The notes beneath the pieces are model-generated. The model was not told where the DNA came from. It worked only from the letters and a program-made list of their open reading frames with translations, and searched no databases. A program made the translations under genes and the position numbers. A stretch of DNA of 64,000 nucleotides. Origin: Arthonia radiata. Lineage: Eukaryota > Ascomycota > Arthoniomycetes > Arthoniales > Arthoniaceae. Where the stretch lies: contig PSQN01000017.1 in assembly GCA_002989075.1 (NCBI GenBank), forward strand, positions 2,611,453 to 2,675,452, read 5' to 3'. This document shows, one piece after another, positions 12,160 through 24,946 of this stretch; the first letter of the stretch is position 1, and every line of letters begins with the position of its first letter.

Positions 12160-15100
12160 TCAACCCGTCAGACTCCTACCATAGGCAATCCGATCAAACG
12201 GGTTCTTGCCGTCCTCTCCGTCCGTGAAAAGCGCCGGACTCTCCAGCGAGCCATTGGCCTCAGTATAGCCCCTCTCCCCCAACCCCGGCCGCTTACTCGG
12301 CGTCGCGGGCGGCACCTTCAGTTTCCCATCCTTGTCGTCCGTCCCGTCGCTCTGCTCTCGCGCATGCCGCTCTTGCGTCGGGCTTGCCATCTTGACGTCC
12401 TCGCTGTTGCTGCTGCTCGTACTGTCCTCTTGCCGGGGATTGGACGTCATGATCATGCCACGACCCTCGTCCGCACTAGTAGGGGTGTGCTCGCGCTTCT
12501 GGCGCTTCTCAGCGACTTGCGCAGCCTCAACCACCTGTGCGTCAGTGAGGACCTGGCTGCGGCGATTGCGGCCATGTTTCTTCTCTTGCATCGCGCCGCT
12601 CATCGCCGCGTACTTGACGATGCACTTGATGAGCTCCGTCTGCCGCAGTGGTTTGGAAAGGTAGTCGTCCATTTCCGCCTGCAGGCACTTCTCCCGATCT
12701 CCTAACATGGCGTGGGCGGTCAAAGCGAGAATGGGCGTTCGCGGGATGCGGTTGGCCTTCTCCCATTCTCTAATCTTGCCGGTGGCTTCGAAGCCGCCCA
12801 TGACAGGCATTTGCACATCCATAAGCACGACGTCGTAGTGGCGTTTTTGCAGCTTTTGCAGAGCAATGAGACCGTTGTCGGCGACGTCGACGTTGTGATT
12901 GTATTTCTGAAGGATCTTGCATGCAAGCTTCTGGTTGACTTGGTTGTCCTCTGCTAGTAGGATGTCGAACGAGCGGGAGTGCTCGTGCTTGTGCAAGTTC
13001 GCGCGAGACTCCAACGCCGGGATGAGAGCATTGCCGATGTCAATCGGTAGGCATGGCGTTGTCATGTAGGAGGTGATGCCGTCTTCAAGGGCAGACCGGA
13101 AAGATACGGCGACGCGGGGCGCGAACAGGACGACGGGAATGAATTTGAGCTTCTCCACTTTACGGAGCTGCCGCGCGGTATGATTATTGTCGACGATGAT
13201 GCAGTCATATGAGTTGCCATTGGCCGCGTCTGTGGTGGGTTCAGGCAGGGCGAGGTACTCTTTAAACCCTTTACAGACAGTCGGGTTGAGGTCCATTGCT
13301 TGGACAGCGCGTTCGATGAATGATGCGAAGTCGCCAGTGGTGCCATCGTCTAGGACAAGTACTCGGTGCTTTCGATAGGGTTTAAGCGCATCGGCGATGG
13401 TGGATAGAGATGGATCGGCACGCGTATAACGGCAGGTGAAATGGAAGATCGAACCCTTGCCGAAGACTGATTCAACCCAGAGATTGCCGCCCATGAGGCC
13501 AACGAGCTTCTTGGAGATAGAGAGACCGAGACCAGTGCCGCCAAAACGTCGCGTTGTGCTTCCATCCGCCTGTTGGAAAGTGTCAAAGATCACATCAAGC
13601 TTGTCGCCGTGGATGCCGATGCCAGTATCTGACACTGCAAATTTGATCTCGTACTCGTTCGGACCGCACTGGCTCTGGTCACCTTCAGCAATGCTCACCT
13701 TGACCTCGCCAGACTCCGTGAACTTCAGCGCATTGCCCACGAGATTGAGCACAATCTGGCGAAGGCGGAAAGAGTCGCCGACTACGTAATCCAGCGTTGC
13801 GCTATCAACTTCATAGGCAAGATTCAGACCACGCTCATTGGCCTTGACAGAGAGCGATTTAAGAGCGTTGAAGATAGTCGCTCGCACAGGGAATGGTATC
13901 CTCTCGATGTCCATGCGGTTGGCCTCGATCTTCGAAATATCGAGGATGTCGTCAATGATGGTGAGTAAGCTGTTCGCAAGCTGATGGACTGTGCTAAGCA
14001 TCTCTCGTTGATACCCATTAAGCTCAGAATCCAACGACAGCTGCGTCATGCCGATAATCCCATTCATGGGCGTTCGGATCTCGTGGCTCATGTTAGCCAG
14101 GAACTCAGACTTGGTCTTGTTAGCATTCTCAGCAACCTCCCTTGCTTTGGTGTTCTTCTCAATACTATCACGCAGATCGAATATCATCTTGTTGATCTTC
14201 TGCTTGAGTTGATCCATTTCGCCAGAAGCCGGAACGGTGATCTGACGCGCGAAGTCACCAGAGTTGGCAGCGTTCGTGATCTCGCCAAACGCGCGCAGCT
14301 GCGATGTCAGGTTTTGAGCCATGATGTTGACGTCCGTGGTGATCTCGTGCCATCGCCCGTCAAGTCCATCAAGCTTGGCTTGACCTCCCATCTTACCATC
14401 TACGCCCACGTCTCGAGCCACGCCTCGAACATCTCTAGACCACCTATCTAAGCGATCGACCATGGCATTTATAGTGTCTTTCAGTAGTTGAATCTCTCCC
14501 TTTGCATGTACGTGAATCTTGCGATCCAGATTACCCGCTGCAATGGCTTGTGTCACGTCCGAGATGTTTCGTACTTGGCCGGTGAGGTTCTGGGTCGAAA
14601 GTGTCAGCGGCGTCCGTATAGGACTGTTGAAACATCAACGGAGCTTACCTGAGCCATGGTATTGACGTTGTCAGTGAGATCCTTCCATTTCCCCTCGACG
14701 TGATTGACTTGCGCTTGACCGCCGAGGACACCATCGGTACCGACTTCTCTGGCGACTTTGCTGACTTCATACGCGAAGGTGCCCAATTTATCGACCATGT
14801 CATTAATGGTGTTTTTGAGCGTCAGAATCTCGCCCTTGACATCAGCTTCGACCTTCTTGCTCAGATCGCCCCTCGCCACTGCTGTTGTTACGGTGGCAAT
14901 CTCTCGCACTTGATTAGTCTGTTTGTGGTCAGCAAATTGTAAAGATGCCCTTTCAAGATTTGCAACAACAAACCAGCTTCCGCGCCATAGCGTTGACGTT
15001 TGTATTCAGATCGCGCCACGTGCCCTCAACGCCTGGAACATCTGCTTGGCCACCAAGCTTTCCCTCAGTACCGACATCCAACGCAAGTTGCGTCACTTCC

Positions 15101-16428
15101 TCCGAGAAAAGCTTCAGCTGATCTACCATGCTGTTGATCGTCTGCTTGAGCTGCAGAATTTCCCCCTTGCAGGTAGCGCTGACCTTTTGGGTCAGATCGC
15201 CTTTCGCGACTGCGGTTGTGACTTTGGCAATATCTCGGACTTGATTAGTCAGATTGTCTGCCATCGCATTTACATTGATCGTCAAGTCGTGCCACATGCC
15301 CTGCACACCCTCAATCTGGGCCTGCTCGCCCAATATACCCTCTGTGCCTACATTCTTCGCGACTCGACTCACTTCGGTTGCAAACATACGTAGCTGGTCC
15401 ACCATGACGTTGATCGTCTTCTGTAATTGCGCGATCTCGCCTTTAGCTGGACGTTCGATCTTTCGGCTCAAGTCGCCATGTGCAACGGCTGTGGTTACCA
15501 GCGCGATTTCTCGAACTTGATCCGTCAGATTGGCAGCCATGATATTCACATTGTCGGTCAGTTCAGCCCATATGCCGCTCACGCCAGTCAGTCGCACTTG
15601 GCGATCCAGCATGCCCTCCGTACCCACGTCTCTCGCTAGGCGTGTAACCTCGCTTGCAAAGCCCTGAAGCTGATCAACCATCTTATTAATTGAGTTCTTG
15701 AACTTTGCAATTTCTGGGTCCTGTTCCCGTGCGTGGATTAGGACTTTCATGCTAAGGTCACCGTCCGCTACCGCTACCACGATATTGCCAATATCTTTAA
15801 GAGCCTTGGAGAAAGCATCGTTGGCTTGCTGATGCTTGTCCAGTTCTCTTTTCAAGCCTTCGTTCTCTTGAAAGCCTTGGTGTTTGGCCTGCTCGTTATG
15901 GTCATGTTGTTGCTTCACTTCTGCTCTTAGGCTGTCCATGTTCTCCTTTAACCGCTTGCATTCCTCATCCTGTGCATGAAAATAATCCAGAACGCCCTTC
16001 GTTTGCTCTTCCGTCAAGAGCGTACCTCGTGAGCCCGGTTCATTGCCGTCCGATGCTTGGGAGCTGGTATGTGAGCTGAGCAGATTGCTAACCCACGTGC
16101 TCTGTAGTTCCTTGGATGCGGCCTTCGCGCGGGACTGAGATGACATCCGACGGATGGTTTCTTGCCGAGTGCCATTTGGTGGATAGATTGGGGGTATCTG
16201 AGGCTCCTCAGGCGTTGCGGGGAAGGTTGTGTTCGTGATGTTTGCTCGATCCTCAAGCGCTCGTATGCGGGTTGCCAAGGCGGAAAGTTCGTTTTCGAGT
16301 GTGTTCTTAGATATCGAGTCCGGACCCGGCAATTGAATGTCGTATGACGGGTGAACACTGTCCACGCCACGTGCTAGCTTTGACAAGATTGCTGCAAGGG
16401 ACCCCACGACCGCTTCATCCGAAGCCAT
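12160..16428 (-). CDS. nik1: group III hybrid histidine kinase (Nik1/Os-1 type)
   Basis: Exons 16428-14974, 14918-14649 and 14589-12160 join in phase 0 to 1384 residues. After a leader with coiled coil (about 140-215) comes a ladder of six HAMP units with recurrent GDLS-KK and DNVN-MA motifs. Then follow a HisKA box with phospho-acceptor His near residue 744 ([12 protein letters not shown]), the ATPase N box ([10 protein letters not shown]), G boxes (DTGIGI, GTGLGL), and a receiver domain with acceptor Asp near 1166 ([10 protein letters not shown]). No membrane segment: this class is cytosolic. Members sit atop the Hog1 osmostress pathway through Ypd1 and Ssk1 and are the point of action of dicarboximide and phenylpyrrole fungicides, with resistance changes usually in the HAMP ladder. 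The 100-residue tail after the receiver is low complexity. Both introns lie inside the HAMP ladder. Confidence 0.95.
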
Positions 16429-16945
16429 GGTCGCTCAAGCGGGCCAGCGGCGCGCGGAGGGCGGAAAGAGCGCCGTACAACCGCTACCTCATTACGCAAG
16501 TTCAGTAGTATCGTGTCCACGTGAACGTTCGCAAGCTCTTCAACCTTGTCGTCCTCACACAGAGCCGCCGGTTTTCTGAGAAGCGAGTCGCTGCAAGGGC
16601 TTCCGCGAGATGAGGCACAACCAGATGACAGTCCAGTAACCGTCTAGGTGAAGCGCATTCGGCTCAGGGTAATAGTTGCCTATCGTTTGCTCGAAGGGTG
16701 GGAGTGGTAATAAGGGGGGGTGAAACTCGGTGAGACCCCTCTTCCGCTACAAAGGTACGGGACGCGTGTGAGCGGAAGCTGCGTGGCGGCGCACAGGCGG
16801 TAATAGCAGGTTTACTCGATTTTTCATAGTATGAGTGGTTGGGACCGAAGGTTACTAGAAATCACATGAAAGAATAGGAGGGACCCTTCTGATTCAGGTG
16901 ATACGATGCATGAGCGCAAAGGGGTCGTGGAGTCATGTATGGCCG
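16429..16945. promoter_or_regulatory. upstream region of the histidine kinase gene
   Basis: 517 bases upstream of the kinase start. It contains a poly-G run (near 16715) and a CCCCT/AGGGG-type pentamer near 16736 of the kind bound by stress-response zinc fingers; the site is short and could be chance. No gene seen. Confidence 0.3.
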
Positions 16946-17089
16946 CTAGCTGCGGAACATCTCCTGCCAGACCCAGTCCTCTTTCGGTTTGGCGCTGCCG
17001 CTAAGGTTCTTGAGGTCGACGTGCTTTGGGTTATTTTGATGCTCTTGGATCCAATCTACGTCTGATGTCTGAATGTTCGATGACCACTT
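16946..17089 (-). CDS. terminal exon of an unrecognised small gene (5' part unresolved)
   Basis: A 48-codon minus-strand frame from a good acceptor (CTATGTAG, exon starting 17089) to a TAG at 16946. The translation is Trp-rich and looks like real protein: it contains SDVDWIQEHQNN, KHVDLKNLSG and ends KEDWVWQEMFRS. There is no ATG in the frame and an in-frame stop lies at the acceptor, so upstream exons are required. A second acceptor (CATTCAG, exon from about 17068) keeps the same frame. A start at about 17341 (MTASPGDETRR) leads into the 19-bp duplication at 17211-17248 and then a stop, so I could not build a full model. Family not recognised. Confidence 0.35.
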   Translation of the reverse strand, partial: KWSSNIQTSDVDWIQEHQNNPKHVDLKNLSGSAKPKEDWVWQEMFRS

Positions 17090-17721
17090 CTACATAGGGC
17101 AGCGTGGAATAAGAAGAGCCGCTTGAAGACCAGGGCTTGCGTCCACACCCAGGGTCTACAACCGTCGTTTTCTTCGTCTCTTGCGCCAACGCACGTGTGC
17201 CACTGACAGCGCGGATCAGATGTGGGCGCGCGGATCAGATGTGGGCGCGCGGGCCAGTTGGGGACCACCGCTGCCCGCCAGTGAATTGATAAGGCGCTCC
17301 TCCCCCCCTGTCCTCCTTGTTTCATCCCCCGGAGACGCTGTCATGCTGATCTTGCTTGACACGCGTAACAGAAGGCTCACGTCACTCCTGGCCTTAATTC
17401 AACAGCGACAAATTGTGATTGTGAGCCTACCTCGAGCTGTGAACCACGGTCTCCCTACAAGACTCTCAGCCGCAAGGCACCCGTCGCTTGCCGTGTCAGG
17501 CTTCACCGGTTCCCTAAGTCTTCTCACCCCACTGCGCCCGCATTGGTCGATCTCGGCTGCAAAGCCTCGAGATCACTGTCATCTTTCCATCTGGCAGACT
17601 TTGCATCTGAGTGAGTCGAAGTAAGGTGCAGTATATGAGTTCATTATGACACATGATCGATATCTGGCTAGAATGCTGGATGGCTGGCGTTGTCGTTTCA
17701 CGTACTGACAGCAGGTACTGA
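17090..17721. other. intergenic or 5' part of the small gene
   Basis: Holds the tandem 19-bp repeat and possible 5' exons of the minus-strand gene ending at 16946. Nothing else is supportable. Confidence 0.3.
17211..17248. repeat. perfect tandem duplication, 2 x 19 bp
   Basis: The unit GCGGATCAGATGTGGGCGC occurs twice without a gap (17211-17229 and 17230-17248), followed by a partial third start. Because 19 is not a multiple of 3, the duplication shifts any reading frame that crosses it. Confidence 0.9.
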
Positions 17722-19191
17722 TCACGTTCGTATCTTCTGGGCGTGTTTGACGAGATTCTGAATGACCTCTTCAAAGGCCTCTTTATCGCCGTGTGCACTA
17801 TCTCGTTGTATGAGCCAGTATTGCAATGCCTCACTCGCGCGCTGCTTGAGATCATCCAGCCTCTGCTTGTGAAGCTGGAGTTCCTCGTCGGTTAAATTCG
17901 TCAAGGCCTGCGATGTTGTGGAGGCTAGCAGACGAGCATCGTTTTCGTTAAACTGGGGGGGAGGTGCGGGCCCTTTGCGTTTTCGTTCAGACTTGGAGGA
18001 AGATCTATTAACCGATGTTGACGATGTGTTTTGCTGCTTCAACTTCGAGACCGTGTCATTCGTTGGCTCACTCTCTCTTCGTGACATGATCCGCTCCTGT
18101 TCAATGTCAATGGAGGGCAGCACCAGCTTCTTTTGCTTGCTGGCTGGCAGTATCTCGTCCAAGTCAACTGGTACTCCCAGAGAGACTAGAAACAATCGCC
18201 GCGTCCGTGATCGGACCCAATTGGGAGGCTGAAGCGCTGGGGGTGCCACCAGTTGTGACCATAAAGAATGACTTCGCTCGTTCAAAAATGAATTGCTGAC
18301 AGGTGGGATTTCGCCTCCAGAAGTCGCAGAGATATCGGGGAAGATTTCATCTACAAAGGATTGACAAGCTTCCGATATTTCGCTCGTCGAGCTCAAATCT
18401 CTAAAATTGAGAAGTCTTTGTTGCGGCACAGTGGACTCCACAGCTGAGGTCACTACGGACTGTGCTGGCTCATCAGCTGTCTGTGCACCCTCATCGAAAT
18501 CTCCAAAGTCATCATTATCATCTGCTTCGGCGAATTCGTCGAAATCTTCCCCTCCTTCTTCCGTCGGCTGGTAAGGGTTGCCTACTACGATGGCTTGGGT
18601 ATCTTCGGGTTCAGAACTAGGCACACTATTGGTTGGCGTTCCTGACCTTGTCAATCGTTCCCTGGAAGCTGTAGGCTTTGTAGGTGTTCACGCACCATTG
18701 CTCGGAACGCGAGAGGTCTCGGGCGCCTGGAGAACCTCATCGGGCTCAGCATCAGCCTGACGCATAGCGTGCGCTTCTGTGCCCGGAACTTCGCCATGAC
18801 TGGGCGATTTGGGATCGACCTTCTCGACGACCATCTTTGGGATAGAGGCCCTGCGGCTTGAGGGCGGGCTACTTGACGTGCTCTTGTCTACGGATGAGCT
18901 TCTGCTTCTTGAACCTTCAGGAACGACCTCCAGCTGATCTGGGACTGCGTCTGATTTTCGCATGTTGTAGGCGGCCGTGTTCGGGACTTCTCCGTGGCTC
19001 GGATTGTCATCCGTCTTCTCTACGCGTGTGATTGGTACTGCGGACGTTTTAGGAGAATGTAGCTCCTGCGCATCCTCGAAAGAGTCTTCATCCGAATGGC
19101 CTGAATCAATCAGTTTCCCCAGCAGGAACTCGGGCGCTGGCATCAGTATCTGAATGTACTTACCGTGTTCAAGGTTAGTGGTGTTCTCCAT
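17722..19191 (-). CDS. acidic trafficking-type protein, Laa2/DUF5102-like
   Basis: Exons 19191-19164, 19100-18696 and 18641-17722 give 450 residues. Intron 1 (63 nt) has donor GTAAGT; intron 2 (54 nt) has an ATTGAC branch site. A TACAG halfway along intron 2 would also keep the frame, adding nine residues, but leaves only 27 nt. The protein is mostly disordered. It carries two copies of a PSHGEVP-x-T-x-A motif (in PNTAAYNMRKSDAVPD and PGTEAHAMRQADAEPDE), an acidic DDFGDFDE patch of the kind that binds clathrin adaptors, and a C-terminal helical region (LTDEELQLHKQRLDDLKQRA). This pattern recalls fungal DUF5102/Laa2-like proteins that assist AP-1 and clathrin trafficking; the family call is from memory of the motif pattern. 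Divergent with NSP1. Confidence 0.72.
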
Positions 19192-19650
19192 GCTGCTCTT
19201 GCACACTACCAAAGGACTACAGGCGAGGATCAAAAGGTCTCGCGTCGGCGCCGGAGTCGCTGGATTCCGCAAACGTCGCGGGGCTGCGGGGAACTACGGG
19301 TGCCTTTGAAGGTCGGAAAATGCTGTTGAGAGAAGAGTTGTGGAAGACAGTTCATCTAACACAGCACGACAGGTACGGGCCACAGCCTGTTCTAGACTGA
19401 TTTGGGCGACCTAGCGCCCACCCTGCCCTGATAGCGGAATGCATCCGCCAGTGTCGCGACGCGTGAAGCTCAGGTCCACGACTACTGGCTACCTTTCGGT
19501 CGTCCACCTTTACCTGCAATGGATTTACGATTTCTCGCCTGCGACCACAACATCGGTTCTGTTGTTACTTAAATTACCGCGCGAACCTCTTCCTCGCAAT
19601 TGTAACGCACCAGATCAACTCAATTACCGGCTGAAGGACATACAATCAAA
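19192..19650. promoter_or_regulatory. divergent promoter, Laa2-like and NSP1 genes
   Basis: 459 bases between the start codons of two divergent genes; must hold both promoters. No specific site stands out. Confidence 0.4.
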
Positions 19651-21609
19651 ATGCCGGGCTTTGGAGCTGGAGGCGGCGGAGGTGGTCTCTTTGGCAATGC
19701 GAATCAAAACAATCAATCTTCGCAGGGGCCCAGCCTGTTTGGTAGCACACCAACAAGCGGTGCTTCATCAGCGCCGTCGGGTCAATCGCTCTTTGGCGCC
19801 ACGAGCGGAAACGCATCTTCCAGCGGATTTGGTAATACAGGCGCGTCAAGCAGTGGCACCGGAACATCAACGTTATTTGGATCAGCAGGGCAGACTGATT
19901 CCTCTGGTAATCTCTTTGGTTCCAACAAGCAGGGTGGAAGCGGCAGCAGTTCCTTCACGCTTGGGGGCAACAAAAACAATGACAACAGTAGCTCCGCGCC
20001 GAATCCCTTTGCGAGCTTAGGCACGCCAAATAAGCAGTCAGGCTCCGACCCACGTCAACAGCAAGCTGGCAGTCTCTTTGGGCAGATGGGGAGCTCAACG
20101 CCTGCGAACAAGCCGTCTGGTCCGGCCATTGATACTTCTACCACGCCCGCCGGGCCTCCCCCAGCCAACGCATCAGCCAGCCTGTTTGGAAACACCACGA
20201 ATTCAAAGCCGGGTGGTCTCTTTGGCTCAACTCCAGCAAACAACCCTTCTAACAGCTCCTCGAACCCGTTCGGGGGCACATCGACTACGCCCTCAACTGG
20301 TGGTCTCTTTGCCAACGTCAACACCCAAAACAAAGATCAACAGTCAAACCAGACATCTTTCAACATGGGCGCATCGACCGGCGAAGCGTCCAAGACGACA
20401 GACGCAACATCCGGCGGTCAAGGCCAATCCACACCCAAATCCAATCTCTTCCCGTCCACCGCCCCTACCCCACAACAGAGTTCCGGAGCTGCAGCCACGA
20501 CAACCCCTGCTCCTGCTCCCCCAGCAAATTTATTCGGCGGCGGAGGTGCGTCCAAAGATGCTGGCTCATCCAGCGGACCGACACCTAATCTCTTCGGTGC
20601 ACTCGGCCAAAAGTCAGACACGACCTCGTCGCAACCTTCAAGCGGCGGCTTATTCGCATCTGCGAGTGCAGCTCAACAAGGGACTACAGCATCTTCATCG
20701 GGTCCGAACAATCAAGCGGCCTCAACGGCTGCAACGACTTCCGGTCCGTCGTTATTTGGCGCCACGACATCAACGACAAGCTCTGCACCGACAGGTTTCG
20801 GCGCAACCGGTCAGACAGCGCCTAGCGGAGGTAATGGAGGAATAGCAACGTCCGCAGTCTCTGGCTTAGGCGCTTCCACAACTGGTCAGCCTCCCAGTGC
20901 GCAGTCGAGGTTGAAGAATAAGTCTATGGATGACATTATTACCAGGTGGGCGTCCGATCTTACCAAGTACCAAAAAGAGTTCCAAGGTCAGGCGGAGAAA
21001 GTGGCGCAGTGGGATCGACAGCTTGTGGAGAACAGCAATGCTATATCTAAGCTTTACTCAAAAACGTTTCAAGCTGAGCGCGACACTGCAGAGATCCAGA
21101 AGCAGTTAACCGCCGTAGAATCACACCAAGATGAGCTCTCGCAGTGGCTCGATCGATACGAGCAGGAAGTGGACGACCTCATGTCACGTCAGATAAATCC
21201 TCAAGATGGCCTGCAAGGACCTGATCAAGAACGAGAGCGAACTTATAAGACCGCTGAGAACGTTTCTGACAAATTGAGCGGAATGGGCCAAGATCTTACG
21301 AGTATGATCGAAGAGATCAATGCAGCCTCCTCGGCTATGAGCAAGACCAATAGAGCCGACGACCCGGTGAGTTTATCGACGAACATGAGACAGACAGCTA
21401 CTGACACAGCGCTACAGCTTTCACAAATAGTCAGAGTGTTGAACGGACACCTCTCACAGCTACAGCAGATCGATCAAGGGACGGCGGAGCTCCAGGGCAA
21501 AGTCGCTGCAGCTCAGCGAGAGGGCCAGAGACTGGGTGCTCGAGGTCGAAACGGTATCGGGTATGACGCTGCAGAAGACTTTGGACGGTCATTCAGGAGT
21601 CGCACGTGA
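19651..21609 (+). CDS. nsp1: FG-repeat nucleoporin Nsp1
   Basis: Single exon of 652 codons; the ATG at 19651 is preceded by AAA. Residues 1 to about 420 are a low-complexity G/S/T/N/Q region with GLFG, SLFG and LFGS repeats, the natively unfolded phase that forms the nuclear pore permeability barrier. Residues from about 425 (KSMDDIITRWASDLTKYQKE) are the conserved Nsp1 coiled coil that trimerises with Nup49 and Nup57 in the central channel and with Nup82 and Nup159 at the cytoplasmic face. Length is somewhat below the yeast protein because of a shorter repeat region, which is normal for filamentous fungi. No intron is needed. Confidence 0.95.
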   Translation: MPGFGAGGGGGGLFGNANQNNQSSQGPSLFGSTPTSGASSAPSGQSLFGATSGNASSSGFGNTGASSSGTGTSTLFGSAGQTDSSGNLFGSNKQGGSGSSSFTLGGNKNNDNSSSAPNPFASLGTPNKQSGSDPRQQQAGSLFGQMGSSTPANKPSGPAIDTSTTPAGPPPANASASLFGNTTNSKPGGLFGSTPANNPSNSSSNPFGGTSTTPSTGGLFANVNTQNKDQQSNQTSFNMGASTGEASKTTDATSGGQGQSTPKSNLFPSTAPTPQQSSGAAATTTPAPAPPANLFGGGGASKDAGSSSGPTPNLFGALGQKSDTTSSQPSSGGLFASASAAQQGTTASSSGPNNQAASTAATTSGPSLFGATTSTTSSAPTGFGATGQTAPSGGNGGIATSAVSGLGASTTGQPPSAQSRLKNKSMDDIITRWASDLTKYQKEFQGQAEKVAQWDRQLVENSNAISKLYSKTFQAERDTAEIQKQLTAVESHQDELSQWLDRYEQEVDDLMSRQINPQDGLQGPDQERERTYKTAENVSDKLSGMGQDLTSMIEEINAASSAMSKTNRADDPVSLSTNMRQTATDTALQLSQIVRVLNGHLSQLQQIDQGTAELQGKVAAAQREGQRLGARGRNGIGYDAAEDFGRSFRSRT

Positions 21610-21929
21610 GTCGAGTGGGGTTTCCGTTGCGGAGAATGCAGTGCTTCTTGGAATTCCCATTCTCAGCGAGGGCTCAACAAGAGCCCACGGCGGACGAGTC
21701 GCCGTAGCCGTTAGTATGAGACTACGATAAGGCTTGAGGTCCTCTACGGAGAGACTCAAAATGTACTAATATTTCAGAGCAGGGCGCCCAGCTGCTCATG
21801 GTGGTCACCTTGCAACGACCGGCGTCCTGGCACATTAAGATCAGACTACAATCGTGATGGCTGAGCAGAGTGCTCTAATGATACAAAAGGGCTGTTGGTT
21901 CCCTTTGCGATGTGTAACTGTGCTGCCTC
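21610..21929. other. convergent intergenic between NSP1 and IF1
   Basis: 320 bases of presumed 3' UTRs. No gene seen. Confidence 0.4.
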
Positions 21930-22391
21930 CTAGATCTTCTTGTTCGGATCGCCCTCAGGGCTCATATCGTCGCTTCGAGGGGTCAGCACACGCTTCTTGA
22001 TACGTTGTGAAGGGTGCAGTAATGACTGACATGTTCTTGATCAAATCGCCAATGTTGGTTCTCTGTGCCTCCAACTTTTCCCGCAGTGCCTTGAGCCTGT
22101 CGTAATAGATTAGATCAATCATCCGGCTTGCTACAAGGATGGAGACATAACACGCACTTGGCAATCTCCTGGTCACGAACGTATTTGTCCTCGTTGGCCC
22201 TTTCACGCTTCGAGAAGGCATCTCTGTACCAATTCGTCAGCAAGCGCGCCGTGTCACATTGTGCTGCAAAATCACTTTTGGGGACCACCAGGGCCACTTG
22301 CATCCTCGACAAGCATAGGGACCGAGGTGGAGAAAGCTCGTGGGCCGTTTGCCATGACGCGGCTCGTGCGAATGATGGATTGTCGAAGCAT
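21930..22391 (-). CDS. inh1: mitochondrial F1F0-ATPase inhibitor IF1
   Basis: Four exons on the minus strand: 22391-22276, 22223-22158, 22096-22031 and 21972-21930. All junctions are in phase 2 with GT-AG introns of 52, 61 and 58 nt. They encode 96 residues. The N-terminus (MLRQSIIRTSRVMANGPRAF) is a mitochondrial presequence. The mature part has the IF1 signature: DAFSKRERANEDKYVRDQEI followed by the coiled-coil helix LKALREKLEAQRTNIGDL. IF1 binds between alpha and beta subunits of F1 and blocks ATP hydrolysis when the proton gradient collapses. The gene is invisible to single-frame scanning because each exon is under 40 codons. Divergent with the 14-3-3 gene. Confidence 0.9.
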
Positions 22392-23364
22392 AGTGCTTGA
22401 TGTGTGAGCTGGTCAAGCTCTATAGATTCGTCAAACTTGCTGGAACGCGTGGAGCAAGAGGTCGCTTGATCAAGAAATGGGATGTCCGTGATTCCTAGAG
22501 AACGTCGTACTCTTAGCGCATGACGTAGGGCTGAGCGTCTATCCCATACATTACTGAATATAGTAAATAGCTGAGCCTAAGTCCGTCGACTGGAAGAGAA
22601 CAACAAAACACTCACCCACCCCCGCGCAAATCAACACCTCAACACTTCCCCTTCTGCATTGCGCACTCTGTCCACGTCAGTCTCTGACATTCACACTCTC
22701 TCCAAGGATCAATCCACAGCCTGCGATTTGCAGCTCCGCTCATCTCCTCTTCAAAGGTATGTTGTTACCCAATGGACTCTGGTCCTCTCCTTCCCAACTT
22801 GCCCGTCGTTCTCCCAACACAATGTACGCTGCACGGGCTATGCTCCGGCGCACGAAATAGCGATCTCTTCGGCGACACCACGAGGTCTGACCTCGCCCTT
22901 ATCGCATTGTCCGCTGGCCTTGCAGACCCTCTCAGCATTTCCACGTCATAGCCCGCTCTTCACGACGCAGACGAGCCTCAACTTCTTCGAGCCTTCCTTC
23001 TCTTCGAGATATGGGTACCAAGTGCGCTAGGAACAGAGCGACCTTCTGAAACATAGTTGAGGCTGTTTGATTGGCGAAGACGACCACATCATGGATCTCG
23101 TACGCTCAAGAGTGGGGTTGCATCATTCAAGCTCAGCGCTGGTCTTGAGTTTATCGAACCAGCCATCAGGAACAGCACAAATCGCATTTATTGTAATCAG
23201 AGCGCTGTTACCAGCCTGCCAATACTGAGATCAACAAGGAGCCCGGAAACATGTGCTCACATGATCACGCCTGTGTAGTCACTGAATTTACTCATCATAT
23301 CATCTCAGCCTAGACAAACTCATCTTGCTAACAATACTTTGTGGAACAGAATCTCCAAGCCAAC
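22392..23364. promoter_or_regulatory. divergent promoter of IF1 and 14-3-3, with long leader
   Basis: 973 bases between two start codons. CT-rich tracts near 22610-22760 look like the transcribed leader of the 14-3-3 gene. Most of the remainder is accounted for by the putative leader intron described separately. Confidence 0.4.
22757..23349 (+). other. putative 5' UTR intron of the 14-3-3 gene
   Basis: Donor AAAG/GTATGT at 22757 follows a CT-rich leader. Acceptor GGAACAG ends at 23349, 15 bases before the ATG, and TGCTAAC lies about 22 bases before it. Long leader introns are common in highly expressed fungal genes. Size would be 593 nt; transcript data are needed. Confidence 0.45.
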
Positions 23365-24391
<1,027 letters not shown>

Positions 24392-24946
24392 ATGGCTCGC
24401 TTCACCTTTCGCCCTCTTCAATCAGTTCCTACGGATGCATACCTAACGACAGACTTGCTGGAGGAGTCTTTGCGACTAGCGAATCCGAAGTAACAATCGA
24501 GAAACCCGTTCATTGAAATGATTTTTATTATGTGTGTGGCGTGACAATGCTCGTTTGCTATGAATGCGTCTCCTGTGCCCTGACCACAGTGAGCATGGCG
24601 CTGAAGTGCTTCACGAACTCTTCTCAAATGTCGCTGCACATGTTGATCATTGGTCTCGTGACGTGGAGCCCCGTAAGTGGTGACCCTGCTCTTGGCGGGT
24701 TTCTACGAGCGGTTTCACAAGGAGTGACATCTGAAACGAGGGGCGTTTTTGTCTATTTGTACTTTTCTACTTTACCAGACCTTCAAAATTGGACTCCCGC
24801 TTCCCTAATCGCCGCGCCGACGCTCCTCCCTTTAACGCTTTGTGCGAGCTTGAAAGACTCTGGCGGCATCGAAGCAATACCGTAGCATGCTAACAAGCGC
24901 ACGTAGAGATTGTCGGCGCAAGACCTCACCTTCTACCTAAGCGGAG
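24392..24946. other. intergenic, 3' of 14-3-3 and promoter of the Munc13-like gene
   Basis: 555 bases with no gene seen. Short AT-rich patches near 24510-24530 may be the 14-3-3 polyadenylation region. Confidence 0.35.

Noticed and set aside
13436-14451. Long plus-strand frames opposite the histidine kinase
   Set aside because: Shadows of the HAMP and kinase coding sequence.
22659-23030. 123-codon plus-strand frame before the 14-3-3 gene
   Set aside because: Begins without a proper ATG context and overlaps the putative leader and leader intron.
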